DNA from: JAOUEA01 sp963790335
Lineage (GTDB): Bacteria > Actinomycetota > UBA4738 > HRBIN12
Length of the DNA stretch: 64,000 nt
Reading direction: 5' to 3'
NCBI GenBank assembly: GCA_963790335.1
Contig: CAWBOB010000003.1
Coordinates: 124,001 to 188,000 of the forward strand
Part shown: positions 45,834 to 57,071 of the stretch, piece after piece
How positions within the stretch are numbered: position 1 is the first letter of the stretch
Layout: each line of letters opens with the position of its first letter
Notes under the pieces: model-generated
The model's input: the letters and a program-made list of their open reading frames with translations, nothing else
The model's database searches: none
What the model was told of the DNA's origin: nothing
Made by a program: the position numbers and the translations under genes

Positions 45834-46299
45834 GTGGCCTCCCCTCGTGGATCGCAGCGACCCTCGCTCGATCGTGCGATCGATGTCCTGCTCTGGGGGC
45901 TGACAGGCGCCTCCGCCGGCCTCACCCTGCTGCTTCGCTCGGCCCCGTGGCTCCTGGAGTCGACGCGTTCCCCGGCGCGGACAAGGCGTCCACGGACTGG
46001 CGTACTGCGTGACCACGCTGCTGTTCCTCTTCGCCGCAGTCTGGCGCCCGGTCCGGGGCCTCGGCCCGCTCGCCAGGTTCGCACCCGCCATGATTGCCGC
46101 GATCGTCATGTCGGGCCTCATCGTCGAGATCCTGCAAGACGTGCTCACCACGCTGCGAGGCGCCGAGCTCGGTGATTGGGTTGCCGATGTCGTGGGCGTG
46201 CTCGTGGCCGTTCTGGCACACGGACTGCTCCGACGCGTGGCCGAGTCACCTCGGCCTCCGGCGCGGCCGGATGTCAGTGCGAGTCCGAACGGTCGATAA
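45834..46299 (+). CDS. VanZ-like small membrane protein (one frame break)
   Basis: About 155 residues. The first hydrophobic helix is DRAIDVLLWGLTGASAGLTL. After a break near 45960 a second frame continues with TTLLFLFAAVWRPVRG, then FAPAMIAAIVMSGLIVEILQ and WVADVVGVLVAVLAHGLLRR. Four helices with the E-x-x-Q pattern in VEILQD match VanZ-family proteins, whose role is unknown apart from teicoplanin resistance in enterococci. GTG 45834 starts eight bases after rplA. Confidence 0.62.
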
Positions 46300-46406
46300 T
46301 CGGTCAGCGTCGGTCGGCGATACCGGTCCGCGGCATCACGCGATCCCCGTTCCCGTTGCGCGAGACTCGAAGGGCGCAAGGTCAGCCCTGCCTCCACCCT
46401 GACCGG

Positions 46407-48074
46407 TTACGGTCCAATCCGACTCGGGGGACTCCACGCCGCCCGGGCACGCGCCGCAGCGTGTTTCCGCGCTTTCCGCGTGGGCTTGCGATAGCTGGCG
46501 TCTCTCGAGCCATAGTAGCGGCCGTATGACGTCTCCTGGCCCGGGTCGAGATTGTTGAGGATTCCTCCCACGATCGACCCGCCGACCCGCTCCAACTGAT
46601 GTCGCAGGTGCGTGGCCGCCTGACGCGTGGTCTTCGATCCGTCGACCACGACGATGATCCCGTCGGTCTTGGGGGCGAGCTCGAGGGCGTCGGCCACGAC
46701 CAGCGAGGGGGGCGTGTCGATCAGCACGAAATCGGAGACCGAGCGCAGCGTCTGCATCACCGTGTCCATCGCCGGCGAGCCGAGCAGCTCGGCCGGGTTG
46801 GGCGGGATCGCTCCCGAGGGCACGACCTTGAGGGTCGGGAGCCTCGTTGAGGCGATCACTTCGAGCAGCTCGGCGTTGCCCTGGAGCACCTCGGTAAGCC
46901 CCGCGGCTTCGTCGAGACCGAAGAAGTGGCGGAGACGTGGCTTCCGCAGGTCGGCCGAGACCACGACCACGTGCTTGCCCGCCTGCGCGAGGGCCGTCGC
47001 GAGGTTCGCTGTCGTGGTGGTCTTGCCCTCACCCTCGCCCGGACCGGTGACGACGAGCACCTTGATGTCCTCGCGCGAGCCAGATACATCAGCGTCGTCC
47101 GGGCGGTGCGGTAGGCCTCGGCGGTCACGGTGTCGGGCGCGTCGATGGTGACGAGCCGGGCGTCGTTGCGGTTCGCCATGACGGCACCCGCGGCACGACC
47201 GCCAGCACAGGGGCGCCGATCGCGACCTCCATGCCCTCGCGCCTTCCGACCCGCTCGTCGAGGCGCTCGCGCACGAACGCCACACCGATGCCGAGCGCGA
47301 GTCCCACGATCGTGGCCAGCACGCCGGTCGTCACGAAGTCCTTGTTCGAAGGAGTCGCTGGCAGCGAAGCTGGCAATGCCAGCAGCGCGGGGTTCGGGGA
47401 GGCCGTCGGCACGGCGAGCAACTGCAGCCGGGCAGTGTCGATCGCTCGCTGCTCGGCGTCGATCCGATCCGCGAGATCGGCTTGCGCCGCAGGATCGACG
47501 TGGCTGCGGGGTCGTCGAGGCCGGTACGGCGGCTGCCGCGAGCTGCGCCTCCAGGACCCGGATGCGCTCCTCGGAGGCCGCGATCTCTTCCTCGACGCCC
47601 TGACGCGCCGCGTCGGCCGACCGGCGGGCCAGGGACTCGCGGTCGCTCACGTACGCGGTCGCGAAGGCGTCGGCGCACGCCTGCGACTCGGCGGGCTCGA
47701 GCGTCGTGCACGTGATATCGATGTAGGTCGTGTTGGCCGGGATCGTCGTCGACACGTCGGCGGTCACGGTGGCGAGGTCATCGACCGTGGGCCGATCCCT
47801 TCGGATATCACCCGAGCTGCTCGCCGGCGATCGTGGCCACGTCGCGCGAGGTCACCCGCTGCGCCTCGGTGTCCATGTTCGAGAGCAGGTCGTAGTAGAA
47901 CCCCTGCAGGTCTCCGCCAGCGATCAAGGGCCGTACCTCGACGCGGGCGGTCGACGAGTACACCGGCGTGCGGCGGTAGACCAGCAGCATCGCTACGCCC
48001 ACCACGAGCACGATCACCAGCACGACCGAGACCTTGCGTCGTTGCACGACGCGCAAGAACTCTCGAAGGTCCAT
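46407..48074 (-). CDS. Wzz/BY-kinase polysaccharide co-polymerase (several frame breaks)
   Basis: Chain-length regulator with fused bacterial tyrosine kinase, about 556 residues. The N-terminal Wzz part (MDLREFLRVVQRRK, first membrane helix about 17-36, VYSSTARVEVRPLI) is followed by a coiled-coil periplasmic region and a second membrane helix (GVLATIVGLALGIGVAFVRE). The cytoplasmic kinase has Walker A GEGEGKTTTTANLA, A' VVVVSADLRKPRL and B VLIDTPP. The C-terminal SYGRYYGSRDASYRK is a Tyr cluster for autophosphorylation. Breaks lie near 47070-47120, 47195, 47500 and 47790. It controls polymer length and export in the Wzx/Wzy pathway. Confidence 0.85.
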
Positions 48075-48147
48075 CTGCTGGAGTTCAGGTCCGACTGCTG
48101 CATGTCCTCCCGTTGATCCGAGGCTCGTCGATCGGGACCGGGCGAGT

Positions 48148-49988
48148 CTACAGCGAAGCCACCTGCAGATGGCTGAACTCGCCCATGCTGAATCCCGGCA
48201 CCAGAACGCCCAGATGCCGGTCCATCGTCGCCCAGTCACGGCGACGGCTCGCCTCGATGAGCTCGTCGACTCGGGCATCCAGCTCCACCCGGACGTCGGG
48301 CTCGCGCGCCACCATGATCTGCTCGTAGCGGGTCGCGGTCGTGCGTTCGTCGTCGGTGAACAGCTCCTCGGCGAGCTTCTCGCCGGGGCGTAGGCCCGTG
48401 TAGACGATGTCGATCTCGTCGTCGTCCAACCCGAGAGGCGGATCATGTCCTCCGCCAGGTCCTCGATACGCACCGGTGTCGCCCATGTCGAGCACGTAGA
48501 CCGCCCCGTTCTGCGGCGAGCGCGCCCGCCTGGATCACGAGCCGCGACGCCTCGGGGATCGTCATGAAGTACCGGGTCATGTCGGGATGGGTCAGCGTGA
48601 CGGGCCACCGCGACGGATCTGCTCCTGGAAGATCGGCACGACGCTGCCGCGACTGCCCAGCACGTTGCCGAAGCGCACCGAGACGAAGCACCTGACCGTG
48701 CTTGCTCGGCCGAGCGCCGCGCACGACCAGCTCCGCGATCGACTTCGTGACGCCGACCATCGAGACCGGGTTCACCGCCTTGTCCGTGGACACGTTCACG
48801 AAGCGTCCACGCCCGCCTCGAGCGGCGCTCACGGCGACGTTGCGCGTGCCGCCGACGTTGTTCAACACCGCCTCGTCGGGATGGTGCTCCATCAACGGGA
48901 CGTGCTTGTGAGCCGCGGCATGGAACACGACATCGGGCCGTACGCACCCATCACCTCGTCAAGCTTCGCGCCATCCGGAACGGTGCCCACGACCGGTGGC
49001 ATCGAGGTCGGGCACTCGCCGCGAGCTCGTGGTCGACCGCGTGCAGACTGTTCTCGCCCTGACCGAACAGCACCACCCGCTTGGGTCCAGGCGGGCGACC
49101 TGGCGCACGATCTCGGCGCCGATCGAGCCGCCGGCGCCGGTGACGAGGACGATGCGCTCGGCAGTAGTCGCCCGCCGCGAGGTCGAGCTCGACGGGCGCC
49201 CGCCGCAGCAGGTCCTCGACCTGCACATCGCGCACTGGCGAAGTCGAACGTCGCCGGCGAGGATCTCGGTGACGCCGGGCAGGATGCGGCACTTCACGCC
49301 TGCCTCGGCCGCGAGCTCGACCACTGCGGGTGTGACCCCCGGGGCCGACGGCATGTGATGAGGACTTCGTCGATCTCGTGCTGCGCACGACGTCGGCAAG
49401 TCGTCGATGCGATCCGAGCACCCTCGAGGCCGGCGATCGTCATATCGCTTCCCGGGTCGTCGTCGAGGAAGCCGACGGCGGTCATCCCGGCCCGCGGGTG
49501 CCGCCGGATCTCCCGAGCCATGCGCGCACCGGCATCACCTGCGCCGACCAAGAGCACCCGCTGCTCCGGCGTCTCGCCTCCGACTTCGCGGCGGCCCTCC
49601 TCTCATTCGAGAGGCGCAGGGCCAGGCGTGCCCCCCCATGAACACGACCGCGAGGAACCCGGCGATCAGTGGCGCCGTGCGTGGGAATCCTGCGACCTCG
49701 TGCCACGCCAGTCCCAGCGAGAAGAAACAACGTGCCCAGCCCGATCGCCTTCAAGAGGTCTTCGAGATCGTGGATCGTGACCTGCCGCCATGCCTGCCGA
49801 TACAGACGCATGCCGATGAAGGCCGGAACGCCTGTGACCAGCGCCATCGCGCCGTAGGTGACCATCGTCGCGGGAACTTGCTCGTCGAATGCGGAGAACA
49901 CTCGGAGCGGGAACGCGGCCAAAGCGGCGAACGTCCATAGGCCCAGGTCAGAGGCGAACTTTGCCCGGTTGTAGCTCTGCTGAGACAA
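48148..49988 (-). CDS. Membrane-bound nucleotide-sugar 4,6-dehydratase, CapD/WbpM-like (many frame breaks)
   Basis: Large SDR enzyme of about 613 residues. N-terminal membrane helices start at SQQSYNRAKFASDLGLWTFA. A first Rossmann segment follows (MLLVGAGDAGARMAREIRRH, FLDDDPG). The catalytic SDR domain reads RIVLVTGAGGSIGAEIVRQV, FHAAAHKHVPLMEHHPDEAV, FVNVSTDKAVNPVSMVGVTK and TRYFMTIPEASRLVIQAGAL, ending YTGLRPGEKLAEELFTDDE. Such enzymes (WbpM, PglF, CapD) convert UDP-GlcNAc to the 4-keto-6-deoxy sugar, the first step to QuiNAc, bacillosamine or FucNAc. At least five breaks, all with the conserved motifs kept in one frame or another. Same strand as the BY-kinase gene. Confidence 0.85.
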
Positions 49989-50141
49989 CCGCTGCTCCTA
50001 GGGGGTCGTTGCCCTGTGCGGATATCCGCCGGAGGGTAACGCGAGCAGATGCCGACGTTTCTATCACCTCGTGGTAGGTCACCTCGTCGGCCGACCAGGT
50101 CGTCACGGTTGCGCGACAGCGCCGGCTTCTATCCTTACCCC

Positions 50142-51356
50142 GTGAACGACTCGGGACTCTCCCGGCCTCCCTCGGCTCTCGCCGGAGTCGGATTGGCTGG
50201 TTGCAGCGCTGCGGGCGAGATATCACCCCACAAGGGTGCAAGCTCTCAGCGACCCCTCGGACCTCGACTGGGAGCTCGTCATGGAGACGGCACGCAAGAA
50301 CGCGGTCGTGCAGCTCATCGACCCGGTCATCCGCAAGCTGGCGCCCAGCGCCGTTCCCGACACGATTCGAGAGGCATCGGCACGAGAGTCGAGGCAGATC
50401 GCCGCCTCGAACCTGGAACTCACCTCCGAGCTGCTGCGCGTGCTCAAGCTTTTCGAGGCCGCAGGCATCTGCGCTCTTCCCTACAAGGGGCCGGTTCTCG
50501 CCCAGGTCGCGTACGGGAGCCTCGCCCTGCGACGGTTCGCCGACCTGGACATCTCGATGAGCCGCGCCAGCGTTCGTCGGGCGGTCGACGTGCTCGCCGC
50601 CGATGGCTACCGATCCGACGCGGAGCTCTCGTCACGGCAGGCCGACGCCATACTCGACAACGGCCACGACTGGCATCTCGACAAGCACGGCCGATTTCTC
50701 GTCGAGGTGCAGTGGGCAGTGGCGAATCACGAGCACATGCTCCCCCGGGGCGTGCAACCGTTGATCGAGAGGGCCTCGTCCGTTCGACTCATGGGTCGTG
50801 ATGTGCCCACGCTCGACCCGACGGATCAGATCGTCGTGTTGGCCATGCACGGTGGCATCCATCTGTTCACGCGGCTCGCATGGGTCTGCGACATGGTGGA
50901 GGCCTGTCGAACGTTCCCCACGTGGACGTCGATGCGGCCCTGCGGATCGCGCATCGCGCTCGAGCGCGACGCATGCTGCTGTTCGCCGTGGCCATGGCCG
51001 ATCGCATACTCGACGTGCGACCCGCCCCGGAGCTCGCAGCTCAGGCGCGAGGCGATGTGAGGCTGGGGAAGGTGCTCGACGCCCTCATCCCTGCGGTCTT
51101 GGCGCCTGGCGGACCCGACCATCGCTCGCCTCACGGTCGCGTGGGTACGAGGATCGCCCTGGCGGATCGACGGACCGATGCCATCCGTGGCGTGTGGCGC
51201 GCGATCGTCACCCCCACGGCGGCCGACTACGCAGCGGTTCGTCTTCCCGACGCCGTATGGCCTGCGTACCATCTCGTCCGGCTCGGGCGGCTGGCCCGCT
51301 TCTACCTCTTGGGGCGAGGAGGCACCGACGGGATTGAGGCCTTCGACCACGTGTAG
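50142..51356 (+). CDS. Nucleotidyltransferase family 5 protein (frame breaks)
   Basis: About 404 residues of the NTP_transf_5 type, proteins often found in surface polysaccharide loci. ALPYKGPVLAQVAYGSLALR and RFADLDISM hold the nucleotidyltransferase-like signature (G-S...R and the D-x-D acidic pair). DNGHDWHLDKHGRFLVEVQW and DQIVVLAMHGGIHLFTRLAW complete the family core. Breaks lie near 50165 and 50915; the restored N-terminus (GTG 50142) contains SDWLVAALRARYHPTRVQ. The function is unproven: homologues are annotated as renal dipeptidase-like or capsule-associated without biochemistry. First gene of the plus-strand part of the locus, divergent from the dehydratase. Confidence 0.72.
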
Positions 51357-51406
51357 TTGCCCGCCCTTCGAGGGTTCAGGCTCATCAGCTTGTTAGCCTG
51401 GCGTGC

Positions 51407-52338
51407 ATGAAGGCTGTCGTGACCGGGGGAGCCGGGTTCATCGGCTCCAACATCGTCGATGCGCTCGTCACGCGACGCGACGAGGTCGTGGTCGTCGACG
51501 ACCTGTCGTCCGGGTACGCCGCGAACCTCGCGCCCTACCGAGGTGTGGAGCTCGTCGAGGGATCGATCCTCGACGCCGAGCTCCTCGAGCGGGCCATCGA
51601 TGGTGCCGAGGTGGTGTTCCATCACGCAGCGTCCGTGGGCAACAAGCGCTCGATCGACGATCCTCGAACCGACGCCGCGATCAACGTGCTCGGCACGATC
51701 AACGTGCTCGAAGCGTGCAGGCACGCCGGCGTCCGCAAGCTCGTCTACGCCTCGTCCGCCGGCATCTTCGGCGAGCTCAAGACAGCTCCCGATCGACGAG
51801 TCGCATCCGGTCGAGCCGGATACTCCGTACGGGGCCAGCAAGCTTGCGGCCGAGAAGGAGTGCCTCGCGTACGCCAAGCTCTACGACCTGGAGGCCGTCG
51901 CACTTCGATACTTCAACGTCTACGGTCCGAATCAGCGCTTCGACGCCTACGGGAACGCGATCCCGATCTTCGTCTTCCAGATGCTGCGAGGCGAGGGCGA
52001 TCACGATCTTCGGCGACGGCGATCAGACGCGCGACTTCATCAACGTTCGCGACGTCGTGCAGGCCAACCTCAAGGCCGCCGACGCGCACGGCGTGTCCGG
52101 CGCGTTCAACCTCGGCAGCGCCTCGCGCATCAGCATCAACGATCTCGTCGCCGACCTGGCCGCGAGGGTAGGCGGTGATCCGGTCGTGCGGCACGGCCCG
52201 GCTCGGCCCGGCGATGTGCGTGACAGCCTGGCCGACATCTCGGCTGCACGGGCCGCCCTCGGGTTCGAGCCCTCGGTGTCGTTGTCCGAAGGCCTAGCCG
52301 AATACGTCGAGTGGGCTCGCACGGAGACAGCCGCCTGA
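51407..52338 (+). CDS. NAD-dependent nucleotide-sugar epimerase (SDR, two frame breaks)
   Basis: About 310 residues of the extended SDR family. It opens with KAVVTGGAGFIGSNIVDALV (NAD site) and has the FHHAASVGNKRSI segment, catalytic YGASK (YxxxK) and LRYFNVYGPNQRFDAYGNAI. It ends ALGFEPSVSLSEGLAEYVEW. Breaks lie near 51785 and 52005. Best described as a UDP-glucose/UDP-GlcNAc 4-epimerase or related enzyme; the exact substrate is not visible. Its stop overlaps the ATG of the next gene (TGATG at 52336). Confidence 0.85.
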
Positions 52339-53228
52339 TGCGGATCCTGATCCTCGGTGGCACCGGCATGCTCGGCCACAAGATGCACGACGTGCTCAGC
52401 CGTGAGCACGACGTGGTCTCGACCGCCAGGTCGGCCTCTGTCCGCGCTGCCGGTCGAACCGAGTGCCTTCTTCCAGCGCGGTCGACGTGATCGACGATGT
52501 CGACGCCACCGACCTCGATCGGGTGGACGGGCTGATCTCGGAGTTCGCGCCTCACGCCGTCATCAACTGCGTCGGGATCGTCAAGCAGCGCGAGGAGGCG
52601 AGCGACCCAACGATCTCGATCGCCGTCAACGCGCTGCTCCCGCATCAGCTCGCAGCCGCTGTGCGCCGCCCGTGGAGCTCGGCTCGTCCACTTCAGCACC
52701 GACTGCGTCTTCAGCGGCGCGAAGGGGGACTACGTCGAGGACGATCCATCGGACGCCACCGATCTCTACGGGCGCACGAAGTATCTGGGTGAGGTCGCAC
52801 GCGACGGCGCGCTCACGATCCGGACCTCGATCATCGGCCGAGAGCTCGACCACTTCGGGTCGCTGGTCGAGTGGTTCCTGCGTCAGCGGGGAGCCATCAA
52901 GGGGTTCACGGGTGCGATCTACACCGGCGTCACGACCAATCGGATGGCTTCGATCGTCGATCGGATACTCGTCGAACATCCCGAGCTGACCGGGGTCTAT
53001 CAGGTAGCGTCAGCGAAGATCACGAAGTTCGACCTGCTCTCGATGATCAGGGACCGGCTGGGGCTCCATGACCGAGTCTCGATCGCGCCCGACGACGGGT
53101 TCCTCTGCGATCGGAGCTTGGTGGGGGACAGGTTCTCGGCGGCTACCGGCATCGACGTCCCGTCGTGGGACGAGATGATCGATGAGCTCGCCGAAGACTC
53201 GGAGCGGTATGGGAGCGTGACGACGTAG
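52338..53228 (+). CDS. RmlD-like sugar nucleotide reductase (several frame breaks)
   Basis: About 297 residues, SDR reductase of the RmlD type. Pieces: MRILILGGTGMLGHKMHDVL, FAPHAVINCVGIVKQREEAS, VHFSTDCVFSGAKGDYVEDD and YGRTKYLGEVARDG (YxxxK), ending SWDEMIDELAEDSERYG. Breaks lie near 52440, 52485 and 52680. Within a trio with a 4,6-dehydratase and a 2-epimerase it is the likely 4-keto reductase (the FnlB/WbjC position in UDP-L-FucNAc synthesis). TGATG overlap with the upstream gene and no gap to the downstream one show one operon. Confidence 0.8.
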
Positions 53229-54291
53229 ATGAGCGACTTGCCGTTCGACGGGAAGCGCCTGCTGGTCACCGGCGGCACGGGCTCGCTCGGGCAACTGCTG
53301 GTCCGCCGACTGCTGAGCGGCGAGATGGGGGAGCCCGAGCGCATCGTGGTGTTCTCGCGCGACGAGGCCAAGCAACACCAGATGCGGCTGGACTACATGC
53401 ACCGGGTCGCCGACCGACGAGATCGTCTTCTCGAACTTCCAGCGTCAGCTGATGTTCCGCATCGGCGACATCCGCGACGTGGACTCGCTGGGTGCGGCGC
53501 TCCGTGAGACCGACGTCGTGTTCAGCGCCGCTGCCATGAAGCAGGTCCCCACCTGCGAGTACTTCCCCTACGAGGCCGTGCAGACGAACATCGCGGGCCC
53601 CGAGAACATCGTGCGCACGATCGAGCAACGGCGCCTGGCGATCGAGACGGTGGTCGGTGTCTCGACCGACAAGGCGTGCAAGCCGGTCAACGTGATGGGC
53701 ATGAGCAAGGCGATCCAGGAGCGCGTGTTCATCCAGGCCAACATGCGCGCGCCGGAGACGCGGTTCGTCTGCGTCCGATACGGCAACGTGCTCGCCTCGA
53801 GGGGCTCGGTGATCCCGTTGTTCCACGATCAGATCCGCAACGGCGGTCCGGTCACGATCACCACCACCGAGATGACCCGGTTCCTGCTCAGCCTGAACGA
53901 CTCGGTCGACCTGATCTTCGCCGCGGTGCAGCAGGCCCTGCCCGGCGAGACGTACATCCCGCGCGTGCCGTCGGCGAGGGTCGTCGACATGGCCGCGGCG
54001 TTGATCGCCGACCGCGACATCGAGACCAAGGTCGTGGGCATCAGGCCGGGCGAGAAGGTGCACGAGATCCTCGTCAGCGACGAGGAGGCGAACCGCACGA
54101 TCGCGCGCGGCGACTACTACGCGATCCAGCCGATGCTTCCCGAGCTGCAGCTGGCCGGCGAGAAGCCCGCACTGGAACGGGAGTACAGCTCGGGCGACGA
54201 CGTGCTTTCTCCGGAAGACACGCAGGCTGCTGGCGAGCCACCAGCTGATGCTCGAGGACATCGATGACGAGCGGGCGAGGTGCTGCGATGA
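53229..54291 (+). CDS. UDP-GlcNAc 4,6-dehydratase/5-epimerase, FnlA/CapE/WbjB type (two frame breaks)
   Basis: About 354 residues. KRLLVTGGTGSLGQLLVRRL is the NADP site. AAAMKQVPTCEYFPYEAVQT is the family's conserved helix. STDKACKPVNVMGMSKAIQE shows Met in place of the usual catalytic Tyr (M-x3-K), the SMK variant known for WbjB/CapE-type enzymes. RYGNVLASRGSVIPLFHDQI and GIRPGEKVHEILVSDEEANR follow. Breaks lie near 53415 and near 54220; the last frame runs LLASHQLMLEDIDDERGEVL to a TGA at 54289-54291 that overlaps the next ATG (ATGA). Converts UDP-GlcNAc to UDP-2-acetamido-2,6-dideoxy-beta-L-arabino-hexulose. Confidence 0.85.
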
Positions 54292-55478
54292 AGATGATGA
54301 CGGTCCTCGGCACGCGTCCGGAGATCATCCGGCTCTCGCGGCTGATCCCGCTGCTGGACGAGACGTCGACCACGTCCTGGTGCACACCGGTCAGAACTAC
54401 GACCCCAACTTGAGCGAGTGTTCTTCAAGGAGCTGGGCGTGCGAGAGCCGGATCTCTACCTGGGAGTCCGGGGCGACTTCGGCGCCCAGGCGGGGGAGCT
54501 GCTCCGCGGATCGAGCCGTGTTCGCGGAGCACCGGCCCGACCGGCTGTTGATCCTCGGCGACACGAACAGCGGGCTGGTCTCCATCGTCGCCAGGCGCAT
54601 CGGCATCCCCGTGTACCACATGGAGGCGGGCAACCGTTGCTACGACGACCGCGTGCCTGAGGAGATCAACCGGCGGATCATCGACCATAGCAGCTCGGTG
54701 CTGCTGCCGTACACGCATCGCAGCAAGGAGAACCTCGTGCGCGAGGGGATCGACCGGTCCCGCATCTTCGTCACCGGGAATCCGATCAAGCAGGTCATCG
54801 ACCACTACGGACGGCAGATCGACACGAGCGACGTGCTGGGCGCGGCTGGAGCTGGAGTCGGATCGTTCTTTCTGGTGACGATGCACCGAGCGGAGAATGT
54901 CGACGTGGAGCCAAAGCTCCGCGGTCTGGTCGAAGCGCTCGCGCAGATCCACGGACTACGGGTTTCCCGTGGTGTGCTCGTTCCACCCGCGAACGCGCTC
55001 GAAGATCGAGCGGTTCGGCATCGAATCGAGCGAGGGCCCGTGTTCCTGGAACCGCTCGGTTTCTTCGATTTCGTCAGGCTGGAGCGGAGGCATTCTGCAT
55101 CCTGTCCGACAGCGGAACGGTGCAGGAGGAGGCCTGCATCTTCGTGCGGCCCAATGTCACGATCCGCGAAGTCACAGAACGGCCGGAGACGATCGAATCG
55201 GCTCCAACCTCCTGTCGGGCTCGGAGAGCGAGGATATCCAACTGGCTGCTCGTCTTGTAATCGACCGCGCACCGAGCTGGGATCTGCCCTTGGAGTATGA
55301 GGTAAGCGATGTCACGGGCGTGATGAATCGAATCATTCTCGGGCGTGAGGGGTGCTGCGTACCGGAGGGTAAATCTCACGTGAGGGTGCGGCCTCGCGTG
55401 GCGAGCGCCATCGGACGAAGAATCCAGCTGGGGGAGTCGGGCGAGTGGTCGATCCCATCTGTTCCCACTGGACAGTGA
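54288..55478 (+). CDS. wecB: UDP-GlcNAc 2-epimerase family (WecB/FnlC/CapG type, many frame breaks)
   Basis: Non-hydrolysing 2-epimerase fold of about 365-395 residues. Pieces across frames: MKMMTVLGTRPEIIRLSRLI, VLVHTGQNYDPNLSE, DRLLILGDTNSGLVSIVARR, YHMEAGNRCYDDRVPEEINR (the HMEAGNR motif), FFLVTMHRAENVDV, SFHPRTRSKI, FCILSDSGTVQEEACIFVRP and NVTIREVTERPETIESG. Breaks lie near 54380, 54425, 54500, 54965, 55050 and 55085. The end is unsure: the open frame stops at 55478, while a neighbouring frame ends at a TGA at 55381-55383, closer to the usual length. As the last enzyme of the trio it would give UDP-L-FucNAc. Confidence 0.82.
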
Positions 55479-55482
55479 GCCG

Positions 55483-56267
55483 GTGCGAGCAGTGTGCCTG
55501 GACAACGACGGTAACCGGTTCAACGTCGACACCAGAAGCCACATAGAGCGACACGTCTATGTTTTCGGTGAATACGAGCGTCCCATCAGAACTCTCATCA
55601 AGACGCTGATCTCACCGGGCGTCGAAGCTGTCGATGTTGGGGCCAACGTGGGTGTGCACACGGTCCTGATCGCACAGCTCGCAGGCGAGTCAGGAAAGGT
55701 TCTTGCCCTCGAACCGGTCCCACGCCTGGCGGCACGTCTCCGAGAGAACGTGATGATGAACCGACTTGGAGAGCGCGTCCTCATCCGGACCGAGGCGGCA
55801 GGTGCCACGGGATGGCATGGCCGACTTCTTCCAACCTTCCACTACGAACGTCAACCAGGGTCAAGGGAGCCTCGCGCCTCTTCTCATACCTTGCACCCGA
55901 TCCCGAGAGGATCTCAATTCGCCGGCTGGATTCGATTGTAACTGACCTGGGCCTGACATCGATCCGCTTCCTCAAGATCGACGTGGAGGGTTTCGAGCTG
56001 AATGTGCTCAAGGGTGCTCACGAGACACTACGCCGCTCGAATCCGTTCATCCTGTTCGAGTATTCGGAGATGTGGGAACTTGCTGGATCCGACTGGAGAG
56101 AATGCTTCGAACTACTTGTGGAGGAGCACGGCTACTCGCTCTTCCAGGTGGAGGCGGATCAGTTCCAGAGGCCCGTTCTGAGGCACATTGTTCGCAGTGC
56201 CTCGATCGAAGCTGAGACATGCACTGATAACTCGCGACTCCCCCAGTCGCACGACACCCGAGCCTAG
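55483..56267 (+). CDS. FkbM family methyltransferase (one frame break)
   Basis: About 261 residues of the SAM-dependent FkbM type. VEAVDVGANVGVHTVLIAQL is the SAM-binding loop (DVGANVG), KVLALEPVPRLAARLRENVM the next strand, and after a break near 55815 come SIRFLKIDVEGFELNVLKGA (KIDVEG, the family signature) and NPFILFEYSEMWELAG. These enzymes methylate hydroxyl groups on sugars or lipids. GTG 55483 is used. Base composition turns less GC-rich here than in the genes before it. Confidence 0.82.
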
Positions 56268-57071
56268 GCGAATGCGCTGATTTCAGGGGGTTCGCACGAC
56301 CTCCGATAGGCTGATCGGCAACCTAGAAGCAGAGAGAACGACTCGCTTGCGCGAGGAGCTTGCACCAATGAGGCCAAACCATTTTCGCGACCTTCTTCAG
56401 GCTGTGGCCGCGTTAAGCGCGGAGAGCGCTAATCGCCGTCACCTTCGTCTGCAGTACTCTGCTTCGGAGTGCCACTCAAGTGAGGCTTGTCAGATTCGCG
56501 TTCAGCGACCGGATAAAGGGCCGCGGCAGACACGAGGCCCTGCGCGTCGGAATTCGCTCCCCAGAACCTCGCGATCTTGATATGAGGATTGTAGTGGCGG
56601 AACCAGGCGAGTGGGCCAATCCCTTCTCCCCCTACGGTGTGATTGGGACCGATGATTCGATCCACATGGTTGTGGTTGGCAGACTTGGCGTGCCATCGCA
56701 CCAGTCGTTCGTCGAAGTGTTCGACATGTTTGTGCACGCCCGTTGGGTCGCGGCGCTCATCGGAGGCGAGTCCCTCCGGAACGCCGAGACTGTCGCGTAA
56801 CGCGTCTCACTTCCTCCAGAATTGTCGCTGGTCGGGGTGGGTGATGGTTTCGGCAGACGGGTTGAACGACACCTGTCTTGCCGTGCGAAGAAGACAGTAA
56901 ACGAGACACAGTGAAGCCGGAGCAAGATTACGGGAAACTCATCGACGTCTCAACGAAGCTGCTGCCAGAACGATCACACCGAGGGGCTCGCACGCCGAGG
57001 AAGCAAGGCAAGCAGACATCGCCGATTACCAGGTCGTTCTCTAAACGATGTCAAACCGGTGATTCCGTGCT
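56268..57071. other. Stretch without a convincing gene
   Basis: About 800 bases, less GC-rich than the surroundings. Short open frames exist on both strands: on the plus strand 56480-56800 (106 codons, with VVVGRLGVPSHQSFVEVFDM), on the minus strand an open stretch from about 56800 down to 56429 containing HKHVEHFDERLVRW and DRIIGPNHTVGGEG. Neither has a good ribosome site, a start with family context or motifs I recognise. The region may hold decayed glycan genes between the plus- and minus-strand halves of the locus. Confidence 0.5.
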
